Shown here piece after piece: positions 36,517-44,541 of a stretch of DNA of 64,000 nt. The stretch comes from Methylobacterium iners. Lineage in GTDB: Bacteria; Pseudomonadota; Alphaproteobacteria; Rhizobiales; Beijerinckiaceae. Position numbers and translations under genes: made by a program. Location of the stretch: the NCBI RefSeq assembly GCF_022179305.1, contig NZ_BPQP01000016.1, positions 105,890-169,889 of the forward strand, read 5' to 3'. A model generated the notes under the pieces. The model did not search any database. It was given only the letters and a program-made list of their open reading frames with translations, and was not told where the DNA came from. Every line of letters starts with the position of its first letter. Position 1 is the first letter of the stretch.

Positions 36517-36550
36517 TTGTCCTGATTGAGGGGACGGACCGGAGCCGGCC

Positions 36551-36910
36551 CTACTTCTGCGAGGCGAGGTAGGCGATGACGTCGGCGGTCTTCTTCTCGT
36601 CCTTGAGGCCCTGGTAGACCATCTTGGTGCCCTTCACCTTGTTGGTGGCGGGGCCGATGAGCCATTCCTTCAGGTTCGCCTCGTCCCAGGTGATGCCCGA
36701 ATCCTTGAGGGCGGCGGAGTAGTTGTAGCCTTCCACCGCAGCGGCCTTGCGGCCGACGACGCCCGTGAGGTTGGGGCCGACGCCGTTCTTGCCGAAGGCG
36801 TGGCAGGCCTTGCACGCGGTGAACGCCTTCTCGCCGGCGGCGGCGTCCTGCGCCTGAGCGGACAGGGGCAACATCAGCGCGAATGCGGCGCCGAGGATGA
36901 GATGACGCAT
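36551..36910 (-). CDS. Periplasmic cytochrome c (c2/cH type)
   Basis: 119 residues. Signal peptide MRHLILGAAFALMLPLSAQAQ, haem attachment site C33-K-A-C36-H37, and a later KGTKMVYQGL with the Met ligand. The size and spacing fit mitochondrial-like class I cytochrome c, a mobile electron carrier to terminal oxidases. In methylotrophs such a cytochrome accepts electrons downstream of methanol dehydrogenase's cytochrome cL; that role is inference here. Ribosome site GGAGGAAAG precedes the ATG. Confidence 0.92.
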   Translation of the reverse strand: MRHLILGAAFALMLPLSAQAQDAAAGEKAFTACKACHAFGKNGVGPNLTGVVGRKAAAVEGYNYSAALKDSGITWDEANLKEWLIGPATNKVKGTKMVYQGLKDEKKTADVIAYLASQK

Positions 36911-37186
36911 CGTTTCTTTCCTCCGTTGGGCGGCGACAGCCGCCTCGGCTTATGGCAGAGCTTGCCGTTTTAGAACAAGTCGAGAGTAAGAACGTTCCGG
37001 AGCCAATTAGGTCCCTTGCGGCGAAAAGAAGCCGTCTGCCGATCACGACGACGCCATCGGGGACGAAGGCGCAGGGTCCCGCGTTGACGGGGGAACGCCG
37101 CACCCCCTCCCCCGTGCCGGGAGCCCGCTTTCTGGTATGATCGCCTCAAGCTGAGCGGATGCTGAAAAACCGCGGAGGAACGCCCC

Positions 37187-38620
37187 ATGTCGATCGCCTT
37201 TCCGACCCCGGATCCCGACATCCTCGCCCGTCGCGATGCCATCATCGCCGGGCTGAAGCCCCTGGTGGCGGCCGAGGCCCTGGTGACGAGCGAGGACGAG
37301 CGCCGCGCCTTCGAGACGGACGGGCTCACCGCCTACCGCCAGATGCCGCTCGCCGTGGTGCTGCCCTCGACCACGGCGGAGGTCTCGGCGGTGATGGCCT
37401 ATTGCCACAGGAACGGCGTGCGCGTGGTGGCCCGGGGCGCCGGCACCTCGCTCGCGGGCGGGGCCATCGCGCAGGGCGACGCGATCATCCTGGGCGTCGC
37501 CAAGATGAACCGCATCCTCGACCTCGACTTCGCCAACCGCACCGCGCGGGTCGAGGCGGGCATCACCAACCTCGCGATCTCGGGCGCGGTCTCTCACGAG
37601 GGCTTCTTCTACGCCCCCGACCCATCGAGCCAGCTCGCCTGCACCATCGCCGGCAACATCGCGATGAACTCCGGCGGCGCCCATTGCCTGAAATACGGCG
37701 TGACGACGAACAACCTGCTCGGCGTCACCCTGGTGATGAACGACGGCACCGTGGTCGCGCTCGGCGGCGACCACCTCGACAGCCCCGGCTACGATCTGCT
37801 CGGTCTCATCTGCGGCTCGGAGGGGCAGCTCGGCATCGTGACCGAGGCGACTGTGCGCATCCTGCGCGCCGCTGAGGGCGCGCGGCCGGCGCTCGTCGGC
37901 TTCTCCTCGGTGGAGGATGCCGGCGCCTGCACCGCGGCGATCATCGCGGCCGGCATCATCCCCGTGGCGATCGAGTACATGGACCGCGAAGCGATCCTGA
38001 TCACCGAGGATTTCGCGCAGGCCGGCTATCCCCGCGACGCCGAGGCGATGCTGATCATCGAGGTCGAGGGCTCGGACCGGGAATGCAGCGACATGCTCGC
38101 GCGCATCGCCGAGATCGCCAAGGCCTTCAACCCGACGAGCCTGAGGATCTCGGGCTCCGAGGCCGAGAGCGCGGCCATCTGGAAGGGCCGCAAATCCGCC
38201 TTCGGCGCCACGGGCCGCATCTCCGACTACATCTGCATGGACGGCACCATCCCCACGGGCCAGCTCGGGCCGGTGCTGGAGCGGATCGGGGCGATCTGCG
38301 CGGAGAAGGGCCTTCGCGTCGCCAACGTCTTCCATGCCGGCGACGGCAACCTGCACCCGCTGATCCTGTTCGACATCAACAAGCCTGGTGAGCTGCAGAA
38401 GGCGGAGGCCGCCGGCGACGAGATCCTCAAGCTCTGCGTCGAGGTCGGGGGCTGCCTCACCGGCGAGCATGGGGTGGGCATCGAGAAGCGCGAGCTGATG
38501 CGCTTTCAGTACGCGAAGGAGGACCTCGAGCAGCAGATGCGGGTGCGCAACGTCTTCGACCCGGGCTGGCTGATGAACCCGGCCAAGGTGTTCCCGCTGG
38601 AGGGCCGGGTGGCGGCGTAA
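37187..38620 (+). CDS. FAD-linked oxidase, glycolate/lactate dehydrogenase type (GlcD-like)
   Basis: 477 residues. FAD-binding PCMH domain: PLAVVLPSTTAEVSAVMAYC, GAGTSLAGGA and SSQLACTIAGNIAMNSGG. The C-terminal cap has DYICMDGTIPTGQL, FHAGDGNLHPLILFD and the end signature GGCLTGEHGVGIEKRELM. The family oxidises 2-hydroxy acids such as glycolate or D-lactate. GlcE and GlcF partners, expected for glycolate oxidase, are not downstream, so a D-lactate or other 2-hydroxyacid dehydrogenase is equally likely. Good GGAGGAA site before ATG. Confidence 0.88.
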   Translation: MSIAFPTPDPDILARRDAIIAGLKPLVAAEALVTSEDERRAFETDGLTAYRQMPLAVVLPSTTAEVSAVMAYCHRNGVRVVARGAGTSLAGGAIAQGDAIILGVAKMNRILDLDFANRTARVEAGITNLAISGAVSHEGFFYAPDPSSQLACTIAGNIAMNSGGAHCLKYGVTTNNLLGVTLVMNDGTVVALGGDHLDSPGYDLLGLICGSEGQLGIVTEATVRILRAAEGARPALVGFSSVEDAGACTAAIIAAGIIPVAIEYMDREAILITEDFAQAGYPRDAEAMLIIEVEGSDRECSDMLARIAEIAKAFNPTSLRISGSEAESAAIWKGRKSAFGATGRISDYICMDGTIPTGQLGPVLERIGAICAEKGLRVANVFHAGDGNLHPLILFDINKPGELQKAEAAGDEILKLCVEVGGCLTGEHGVGIEKRELMRFQYAKEDLEQQMRVRNVFDPGWLMNPAKVFPLEGRVAA

Positions 38621-38621
38621 T

Positions 38622-39467
38622 CTACCCTGCCGCCCCGAGCGCCTCGCAGCGGAACGCCCCGTAATCGCCCCGCGCCAGGCGCTCCGCCAGCGCCGGCAGG
38701 AACAGGCCCGCCTCCTCGGCGAGCCGCCAGGGCGGGTTGACCACGATGAGCCCGTTGCCGGTCAGGCGGGTCGTGTCGGGCGCGTCGATCATCAGGTCGA
38801 GGCGCAGCGCCGGCCGGTCGAGCGCCCGGTCGAGGGCCGCCGCCATGCGGTCGACGGGGGCGGGATCCTTGATCGGGTACCAAGCCAGGAAGATTCCGGT
38901 CGGCCATTTCGCGACCGCCCTGGCGAGCGCCGCTCCGAGCCGGTCGATCTCGCCCGGCTCCTCGTAGGGCGGATCGATCAGGACGAGGCCGCGGCGCTCA
39001 GGGGGCGGGATCAGCGCGTTGAGGGCCGTCCAGCCGTCCAGATGCATCACCTTGCTGCGTGGGTCGCGGTTGTAGCGCGCGCGCAGAACCTCCGCATCGG
39101 CCGGGTGCAGCTCGACGAAGACGCCCTGGTCGCCGGGGCGCAGGAACTCGCGCAGGATCGCCGGCGAGCCGGGATAGGTGCTCGCGCCGTGGCGCGCCTT
39201 CGCCGCCGCCACCGCCTCGCGATAGGGCGCGAGAAGGGCCTCCACGGGCTCGGAGAAGGCCGTGTCGAGGCGGCCCCAGCCCTGGTGCCACTCGCCGGTG
39301 CGCCCGGCCTCCTCGCCCGCCAGATCGTAGAAGCCTAGGCCCGCATGGGTGTCGATGGCCCGGAAAGGCTTGGGCTTCTCGCGCAGGTGGACCAGCACGC
39401 GGGTGAGCACGAGGTGCTTGAGGACGTCCGCGAAGTTGCCGGCGTGGAAGGCGTGGCGATAGTTCAT
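38622..39467 (-). CDS. rlmJ: 23S rRNA (adenine-2030-N6)-methyltransferase
   Basis: 281 residues. The N-terminus MNYRHAFHAGNFADVLKHLVL is the family hallmark (substrate contacts). The catalytic motif IV is DPPYEE, and the DTHAGLGFYDL segment is the SAM site. RlmJ methylates A2030 of 23S rRNA. It converges on the GlcD-like gene with 1 base between stops. Confidence 0.95.
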   Translation of the reverse strand: MNYRHAFHAGNFADVLKHLVLTRVLVHLREKPKPFRAIDTHAGLGFYDLAGEEAGRTGEWHQGWGRLDTAFSEPVEALLAPYREAVAAAKARHGASTYPGSPAILREFLRPGDQGVFVELHPADAEVLRARYNRDPRSKVMHLDGWTALNALIPPPERRGLVLIDPPYEEPGEIDRLGAALARAVAKWPTGIFLAWYPIKDPAPVDRMAAALDRALDRPALRLDLMIDAPDTTRLTGNGLIVVNPPWRLAEEAGLFLPALAERLARGDYGAFRCEALGAAG

Positions 39468-39473
39468 GCCCGC

Positions 39474-40355
39474 TCAACGCGCGGCGTCGACCGCGATCTC
39501 CCCGGCCCGGCAGTTCTGGCGGGCGAGCTCCGGGCAGGGCGTGAAGCCGCGCAGATCCTTCGCGAAGCAGATCCGCACCTCCTGCAGATGGCCCCGGGTG
39601 CAGGCGACCGACATCATGTCCGGCCGCAGGCCCCGGTTGGCCAGGACGAACTGGCGGGCGATCTCGATCGGCGCCTCGCGGCGGTCGGCGACCGGGTTGC
39701 GGAAGGTCTCAGGGATCGTCACGGCCTCCCGCGCTTCCTGAGCCGCGCGGAAATACGAGGTCGGATCGAGCCCCGAGCAGGTGCCGTGCTTGCGCCACTG
39801 GTAGCGGGCGAGGCCTTCGCTCGGAAAGACGGCGCCCGCGACCTCCATCGCCTGCCGCGTCGGCGCGCGCTCGACGGCGGAGCAGTTCGAGGGAAAGCCG
39901 CGCCGGTATTGCGGCCAGAGCCCGTGCACGACGAAGCCGAGCCCCCGGCCGGGCCGGCACTGGCCCTCGTCGCGGCGGTCGCCGGCACTCTCGCAGTAGC
40001 TCGGTGACCAGGAGAGCGCGAGGACGTAGAAATCGAAATCCCCCGGCGCGCCGCCGGAGCCCTGGGCGGCGGCACCCGTGGTCGCGAGGGCGACGAGGCA
40101 CGCCGCAAGCGCGCCGCGCGCCCGAACTATCGGGTTCGATCGACCGCGCCACCCTTTCCCGGACGCCTGGAGCGCCAGCGCAAGGCGATCCGGGACCCAG
40201 CGCGTGACCTGCCGCGCCAGCGGCTCATGACCCGCAGCGCAAGGGTTCGGACGCGTCGCGGTTTCCTGTGCTGGACTCCGCTGACGCTCCGCCCGTCCGG
40301 GAAAGCAGGTGGGTGACGCGACCGAAGCGACCGCCCGGCGATCGAATGGCGCCAT
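39474..40355 (-). CDS. Secreted ribonuclease T2 with repeat-derived N-terminal extension
   Basis: The RNase T2 core is clear: FYVLALSWSPSYC, FVVHGLWPQYRRG (CAS I, catalytic His), YQWRKHGTCSG (CAS II, catalytic His/Lys) and several disulfide cysteines. The signal peptide (RARGALAACLVALATTGAAAQ) lies only at residues 78-98. No ATG, GTG or TTG precedes it except ATG 40355, which overlaps the upstream gene's stop as TGATG. The about 68 residues between are encoded by a complete family-B repeat read in frame. Either translation starts at 40355 with a long extension, or a non-standard start (ATA 40130) is used. Confidence 0.8.
   Translation of the reverse strand: MAPFDRRAVASVASPTCFPGRAERQRSPAQETATRPNPCAAGHEPLARQVTRWVPDRLALALQASGKGWRGRSNPIVRARGALAACLVALATTGAAAQGSGGAPGDFDFYVLALSWSPSYCESAGDRRDEGQCRPGRGLGFVVHGLWPQYRRGFPSNCSAVERAPTRQAMEVAGAVFPSEGLARYQWRKHGTCSGLDPTSYFRAAQEAREAVTIPETFRNPVADRREAPIEIARQFVLANRGLRPDMMSVACTRGHLQEVRICFAKDLRGFTPCPELARQNCRAGEIAVDAAR
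40153..40334. repeat. Palindromic repeat family B, copy 2 (inside RNase T2 5' coding region)
   Basis: Inverted relative to copy 1 at 13574. Core 40153-40306 begins CCTTTCCCGGACGCCTGGAG and ends CGCCCGTCCGGGAAAG; flanking ACCGAAGCGACCG matches copy 1. It is traversed without a stop by the RNase T2 frame. Confidence 0.8.
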
Positions 40356-40822
40356 CAGGGCCGGGCTTCGCGGCAGGCCGTGGCGTAGGCGAAGGCGAGG
40401 TTGCGGTCGAGGCCGTGCACGCAGAACTCGACGCCGAAGCCCGCGCCGATCAGGCCGAGGCCCTCGCGCACCGAGTAGTCGATCTTGCGGCGCACCCCGT
40501 CCGAGGTGGTGGCCAGCGCCGAGCAGAACCGGCGGGGGTAGAAGTCCAATCCCCAGGGCCGCCAGGCGGTCCGCTCGATGCGGTCGTAGGCGACGATGGT
40601 CAGGGACGAGTTCCAGAACTTCGCCTCCTTCTCGGCGAACTGGTTCGAGATCTTCTCCAGCACGTCGGGGTCCTGGCAGCCGGGGATGTCGCCGTCGAAG
40701 GGGAACTCGCGTTCCTCGCCGGGCGTGATCTCTTCGCGGGCCGAGCGGGCCAGCGCCGGCTGCAGCGCCGAGGCGAGGGCGAGCCCGAGGGCGAGAACGG
40801 TGAGGCTGCGGTTCGGGCGCAT
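40355..40822 (-). CDS. Conserved secreted protein of unknown function
   Basis: 155 residues from ATG 40822. Signal peptide MRPNRSLTVLALGLALASALQPALA, then a compact domain with a Cys pattern (DIPGCQDPDVLEKISNQFAEKE, RRFCSALATT, VEFCVHGLDRN, TACREARP) suggesting two disulfides. The pattern FWNSSLTIVAYDRIERTAWRPWG looks conserved, and I believe homologues occur across Hyphomicrobiales, but I cannot name a function. Its stop overlaps the RNase T2 ATG (TGATG), so the two may be coupled. Confidence 0.75.
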   Translation of the reverse strand: MRPNRSLTVLALGLALASALQPALARSAREEITPGEEREFPFDGDIPGCQDPDVLEKISNQFAEKEAKFWNSSLTIVAYDRIERTAWRPWGLDFYPRRFCSALATTSDGVRRKIDYSVREGLGLIGAGFGVEFCVHGLDRNLAFAYATACREARP

Positions 40823-40960
40823 GACGATGGGGTCTCGCTGCAATCCTGGGGATCGCCGGACGATGGCCCCTGCCCTGCCGGTGTCAAGCCGCGGATGGCG
40901 CGCGCCGGCGCTTTCGCGCCCGCCTGGGGTATGGGGGGCACACCCCCGGCCCCTCACCCG

Positions 40961-41962
40961 TCAGTAGATCGGCCCGGGCCCCGGAGGCGCCAGCGAAAGC
41001 GGCTCGTCGGCGAAGCCCGGTGCCGGCTCGCCGTAATCGGCGACGCGCGGCGCAGGGGGCCGAGGCGCGTAGGCGCGGGCCGGTGCCGAGGCGTAGGCCG
41101 AGGGTGCCGCCGGCGCCGGCGCCCGGGCGAGCTGCGAGGGCGCGCCGCGCGGGGCGCCGCGCTGGGACATCGGGGTGAGCCCGTAGGGATCGTCCTCCTC
41201 GATGTCGATCGGGGCCTGAGGCGCTGCGGGCTGGCGCTCGGGCGGGCGCGACAGCGGACGCGGCACGCCGCCGGCGCCGAGCTGCGACTCGAACTTGAGG
41301 ATCGGCTTGCAGACCCGGCGCAGGCCGCGCGGGTCGTGGCGGGCGAGGTCGACGTGGATGTGGTCGTAGTGAAAGACGTCCGAGCCCGGCGCCAGCACCG
41401 TCGTGAAGCGCTGGCAGGCCCCGTAGAAGACCTCGCGCAGGAAGCCCTGCTCGGCCTCCGTTCCGCGCCAGCCGCCCTTCACCGTGATGACGTAGCCGTC
41501 GGCGAGCTTGAAGGACATGAGGTCGAGCGCGTTGCCGAAGGAATGCTCGGAGAGCTTGGCGCCGACCTGGTTGTTGCGGCCGCGGCAGGCGTAGGAGCCC
41601 GCGTTGATCTCCGCCACCGGCTGCCCGAAATAGAGGTTCGCGGCGGGCTGGATGGTGTCGGCGAGCCAGGCCTCGGCCTCGGCCAGCGCCGGGCAGGCCA
41701 GCGTCATGCGCTGCTTGAGGACGACGGCGCCGTTGCCCATCCGCGTCACCCGGAAGGGCTGCTGCATGCCGCAGGTGCCCGGGCCCTCAATGGCCTTGAC
41801 CGGCGTGATGAACTCGGTGGTCTCGACCAGGCGCTTCGACAGGCAGGCCTGCTCGGCCTGGTCGCGCCAGGGCTCTCGCTGCTCAAACTTGTTGAGCGCA
41901 CAGCCGGTGAGCCCTGCGCCGAACAGCACCAGGGCAGAGAACGCAGAGACGCGACGCCACAT
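40961..41962 (-). CDS. Extensin-like lipoprotein
   Basis: 333 residues. Lipoprotein signal with lipobox LTGC (Cys at about 21). The central extensin-like C domain shows GPGTCGMQQPF, LACPALAEAEAWL, SEHSFGNALDLMSF and FHYDHIHVDLARHDP. The His/Asp pattern resembles DacB/VanY-type zinc peptidases, so a peptidoglycan role is a fair inference. The Pro/Ala-rich C-terminal 110 residues are low complexity. It probably acts at the envelope like the L,D-transpeptidase at 55.8 kb. Confidence 0.82.
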   Translation of the reverse strand: MWRRVSAFSALVLFGAGLTGCALNKFEQREPWRDQAEQACLSKRLVETTEFITPVKAIEGPGTCGMQQPFRVTRMGNGAVVLKQRMTLACPALAEAEAWLADTIQPAANLYFGQPVAEINAGSYACRGRNNQVGAKLSEHSFGNALDLMSFKLADGYVITVKGGWRGTEAEQGFLREVFYGACQRFTTVLAPGSDVFHYDHIHVDLARHDPRGLRRVCKPILKFESQLGAGGVPRPLSRPPERQPAAPQAPIDIEEDDPYGLTPMSQRGAPRGAPSQLARAPAPAAPSAYASAPARAYAPRPPAPRVADYGEPAPGFADEPLSLAPPGPGPIY

Positions 41963-42076
41963 GGTCGCGACAATGCGAAGGGTCGCGTAAACGGAGCGTC
42001 AACGCTGCCGAGACTTCACCGCCGGCCTGTGGACGCATGTTGACAAGAGGCCGCCGGGAGCCGGATTGCATGGCCC

Positions 42077-43330
42077 ATGCTGTCCCTCGTCGATCTTCGC
42101 ACCCGGCTCAGTGCCGGCGACCTCTCGCCCGAAGGCGCCATCCGCCTGGCGCAGGAGGCGATCGCCGCCCGCGAGCCGGAGGTCGGCGCGCTGGTCTGCC
42201 GGCACGACGCTCCCCTCGTCGCGACGCGGGGACCGCTCGCGGGCATCGCGGTCGGCGTCAAGGACATCATCGACACCGCCGACCTGCCCACGCAGATGGG
42301 CTCCACGATCTACGCAGGCTGGCGGCCGAGGGCCGATGCGGCGATCGTGAGCCGGCTGCGGGCGCTCGGCGCCGTGCCGCTCGCCAAGATGACGACCTGC
42401 GCCTTCGCGAGCGTCGATCCGACCGCCACCCGCAACCCGCACAACCTCGCCCGCACCCCCGGCGGCTCCTCGGCGGGCTCGGCGGCGGCGGTGGCCGCGG
42501 GCATGGTGCCGCTGGCGCTCGGCACCCAGACGGGCGGCTCGGTGATCCGCCCGGCCGCCTTCTGCGGGGTCGCCGCGATCAAGCCCTCGTTCCGGCTCCT
42601 GCCGATGGTCGGCATCAAGACGTTCTCCTGGGCGCTGGACACGCTCGGCCTGTTCGGCGCGGGCATCCGCGACGTCGCAGGGGCCCTGGCCCTGCTCGCC
42701 GACCGCCCGGGGATCGACCTGCCCGAGGAGAGCCCGACGGGGATGCGGATTGGGCTCGTCCTCCAGGACTTCGCCGGCGAGGCCGATCCGGAGGCCGTGG
42801 AGGCCCTCCAAGCCGCGCGCCGCGCCGCGGAGGCCCTCGGTGCCGTCGTGACCGACCTGGGGCTTCCTGAGGCCATCGCCGAGGCCTGGCGCTGCCATCC
42901 GATCGTTCAGGATTACGAGGCCCGCCAAGCGCTCGCCTGGGAGTACGCGGCGCACCGGGACGCGCTGACGCCGCTGCTGCGGGCCCAGCTCGACGCGGCG
43001 CAAGGCCTCACCGCCGAGGGCTACGACGCGGCGCGGCGCCAGGCGCACCAGGCCCGCCGCATGCTCAAGGACGTCTTTTCGGAGCACGACGCCCTCCTCA
43101 CCTTCTCCGCGCCGGGCTACGCGCCGGCGGGACTCGCGTCCACGGGCAGCCCCCGCTTCAACCGGCTCTGGACGCTGATGGGCGTGCCCTGCGTGAACGT
43201 CCCCGTGCCAGGCCCCGGCCTGCCGCTGGGCGTGCAGGTGATCGCCCGCTTCGGCGACGACGGCCGAGCGCTGGCCGTGGCGGCGATGATCGAGCGGGGG
43301 TTGAGGGCGGGCGTGGGCTCGGTTTCGTAG
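42077..43330 (+). CDS. Amidase-signature enzyme
   Basis: 417 residues. The Ser-cisSer-Lys triad is present: GVKDIID (Lys62), TPGGSSAGSAAAVAAG (cis-Ser) and QTGGSVIRPAAFCG (nucleophile Ser). The family hydrolyses a wide range of amides. GatA is unlikely because it stands alone without gatB/gatC and has a divergent C-terminal half. Substrate unknown. Confidence 0.88.
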   Translation: MLSLVDLRTRLSAGDLSPEGAIRLAQEAIAAREPEVGALVCRHDAPLVATRGPLAGIAVGVKDIIDTADLPTQMGSTIYAGWRPRADAAIVSRLRALGAVPLAKMTTCAFASVDPTATRNPHNLARTPGGSSAGSAAAVAAGMVPLALGTQTGGSVIRPAAFCGVAAIKPSFRLLPMVGIKTFSWALDTLGLFGAGIRDVAGALALLADRPGIDLPEESPTGMRIGLVLQDFAGEADPEAVEALQAARRAAEALGAVVTDLGLPEAIAEAWRCHPIVQDYEARQALAWEYAAHRDALTPLLRAQLDAAQGLTAEGYDAARRQAHQARRMLKDVFSEHDALLTFSAPGYAPAGLASTGSPRFNRLWTLMGVPCVNVPVPGPGLPLGVQVIARFGDDGRALAVAAMIERGLRAGVGSVS

Positions 43331-43371
43331 TCGCGGCGGCGATCGTTAGGACGGATATGATCACTACGATT

Positions 43372-43519
43372 GTCATTCCGGGGCTGCGCAGCAGAGCCCG
43401 GAACCCAGAACCATAGGTCGAGGCCCATTCTGCACCATCGGCATCTCTGGGTTCCGGGCTCGCCGGAGCCTGTCCTCGGACTGGCCGAAGGCCAGATCCG
43501 GGGGGCGCCCCGGAATGAC
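43372..43519. repeat. Palindromic repeat family A, copy 4 (148 bp long form)
   Basis: Same ends as the 112-bp form, with a 36-base insertion in the right arm (after GGGCTCGCC) containing CTGGCCGAAGGCCAG. It lies between the amidase and methyltransferase genes. Confidence 0.92.
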
Positions 43520-43589
43520 AAAGGTGGGAGGGTCACGGACGCGCGGCCCCAGCTTGAGCATAGCCGGTACGCAGGCTAGGCCCTCGCGC

Positions 43590-44363
43590 ATGCACCCGTC
43601 GAACCTGCCTGCCTGGAAGCGGTCGGTCGCCCGCGCCTTCGACGGCGCCGAGGGCTACGACGCCGCTGCCCTCGTCCAGGCGCAGGCCGCCGAGCGGCTG
43701 GCCGCCGCGATCGCGCGCGAACCGCTGGCCGCGGCGCCGCGCATCCTCGAGGTCGGCTGCGGCACGGGGCTGCTCACCGCGGCCCTGCGCGCCCGGCAGG
43801 CGGGGCCGATGATCGCCTCGGACATCGCGCCCGCCATGGCGGCCCGCTGCCGGGCGCGCTTCGCCGGCGATCCCGACCTGCGCGTCCTCGTGATGGACGG
43901 CGAGCGGCCCTGCCTCGCGCCGGGCTTCAACCTGATCTGCTCGAGCCTCGCCGCGCAATGGTTCGCGGATCTGCCGGGCGCCCTGGCGCGCCTCGCCGCC
44001 CTCCTGGCACCGGGCGGGCTGCTCGCCGTCGCGACGCTCGCCGAGGGCACGTTTCGCGAGTGGCACGCGGCCCATGCGACCCTCGGCTTCGCGGCGGGCA
44101 CGCCGGCCTACCCGCCGGCCGAGGCACTGGGGACGCTGCGCTATCCGGGCTGCACCACGAGGCTGTCGCTCGACCCCATTGCGGAAACCCATGCCGACGG
44201 CCGGGCCTTCCTCGCCGCCCTGCGGGCGATCGGAGCGCAGACGCCGCTTGCCGGCGCGACCTACACACCGGGCACGCTCCGCCGCCTGCTCCGCCGCTTC
44301 GACGCCGATGGCGCCCGCGTGACCTACGTCATCGCGACCCTGATGATCCGGCGCTTGGGTTGA
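43590..44363 (+). CDS. BioC-like SAM-dependent methyltransferase
   Basis: 257 residues from ATG 43590. KRSVARAFDGAEGYDAAALVQAQAAERLAAAI matches the start of BioC-type malonyl-ACP methyltransferases, followed by RILEVGCGTGLLTAAL (SAM site), DIAPAMAARCRARF, LICSSLAAQWFADLPGAL and the C-terminal TPGTLRRLLRRF. BioC starts biotin synthesis by masking malonyl-ACP; no other bio genes are in view, so the specific role is uncertain. The frame upstream belongs to the family-A repeat. Confidence 0.78.
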   Translation: MHPSNLPAWKRSVARAFDGAEGYDAAALVQAQAAERLAAAIAREPLAAAPRILEVGCGTGLLTAALRARQAGPMIASDIAPAMAARCRARFAGDPDLRVLVMDGERPCLAPGFNLICSSLAAQWFADLPGALARLAALLAPGGLLAVATLAEGTFREWHAAHATLGFAAGTPAYPPAEALGTLRYPGCTTRLSLDPIAETHADGRAFLAALRAIGAQTPLAGATYTPGTLRRLLRRFDADGARVTYVIATLMIRRLG

Positions 44364-44410
44364 GCCGCCGATAGCCGCTCCCTCGGGCTCGGGTCGGTCT
44401 GGCGCGCTTC

Positions 44411-44516
44411 CCTCCCCCTTGTGGGGAGGGATCGAGGGTGGGTGTAGCTGAGCGACCCTCTGCGGAGGCCAGCGGAACCACCCCCACCTCCCACTCCTCC
44501 CCACAAGGGGGAGGAG
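44411..44516. repeat. GC-rich repeat family C
   Basis: Ends CCTCCCCCTTGTGGGGAGGG and CTCCTCCCCACAAGGGGGAG are inverted copies around an about 65-base centre. It fills most of the gap between the convergent methyltransferase and hisS genes and could act as a transcription stop. Confidence 0.7.
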
Positions 44517-44541
44517 AGGCGCGCGGGCGAACCGGTGAGCC

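Noticed and set aside
42041-42049. Additional DnaA box (TGTGGACGC) before the amidase gene
   Set aside because: It matches the box poorly at the last three positions, and such partial matches are expected by chance.
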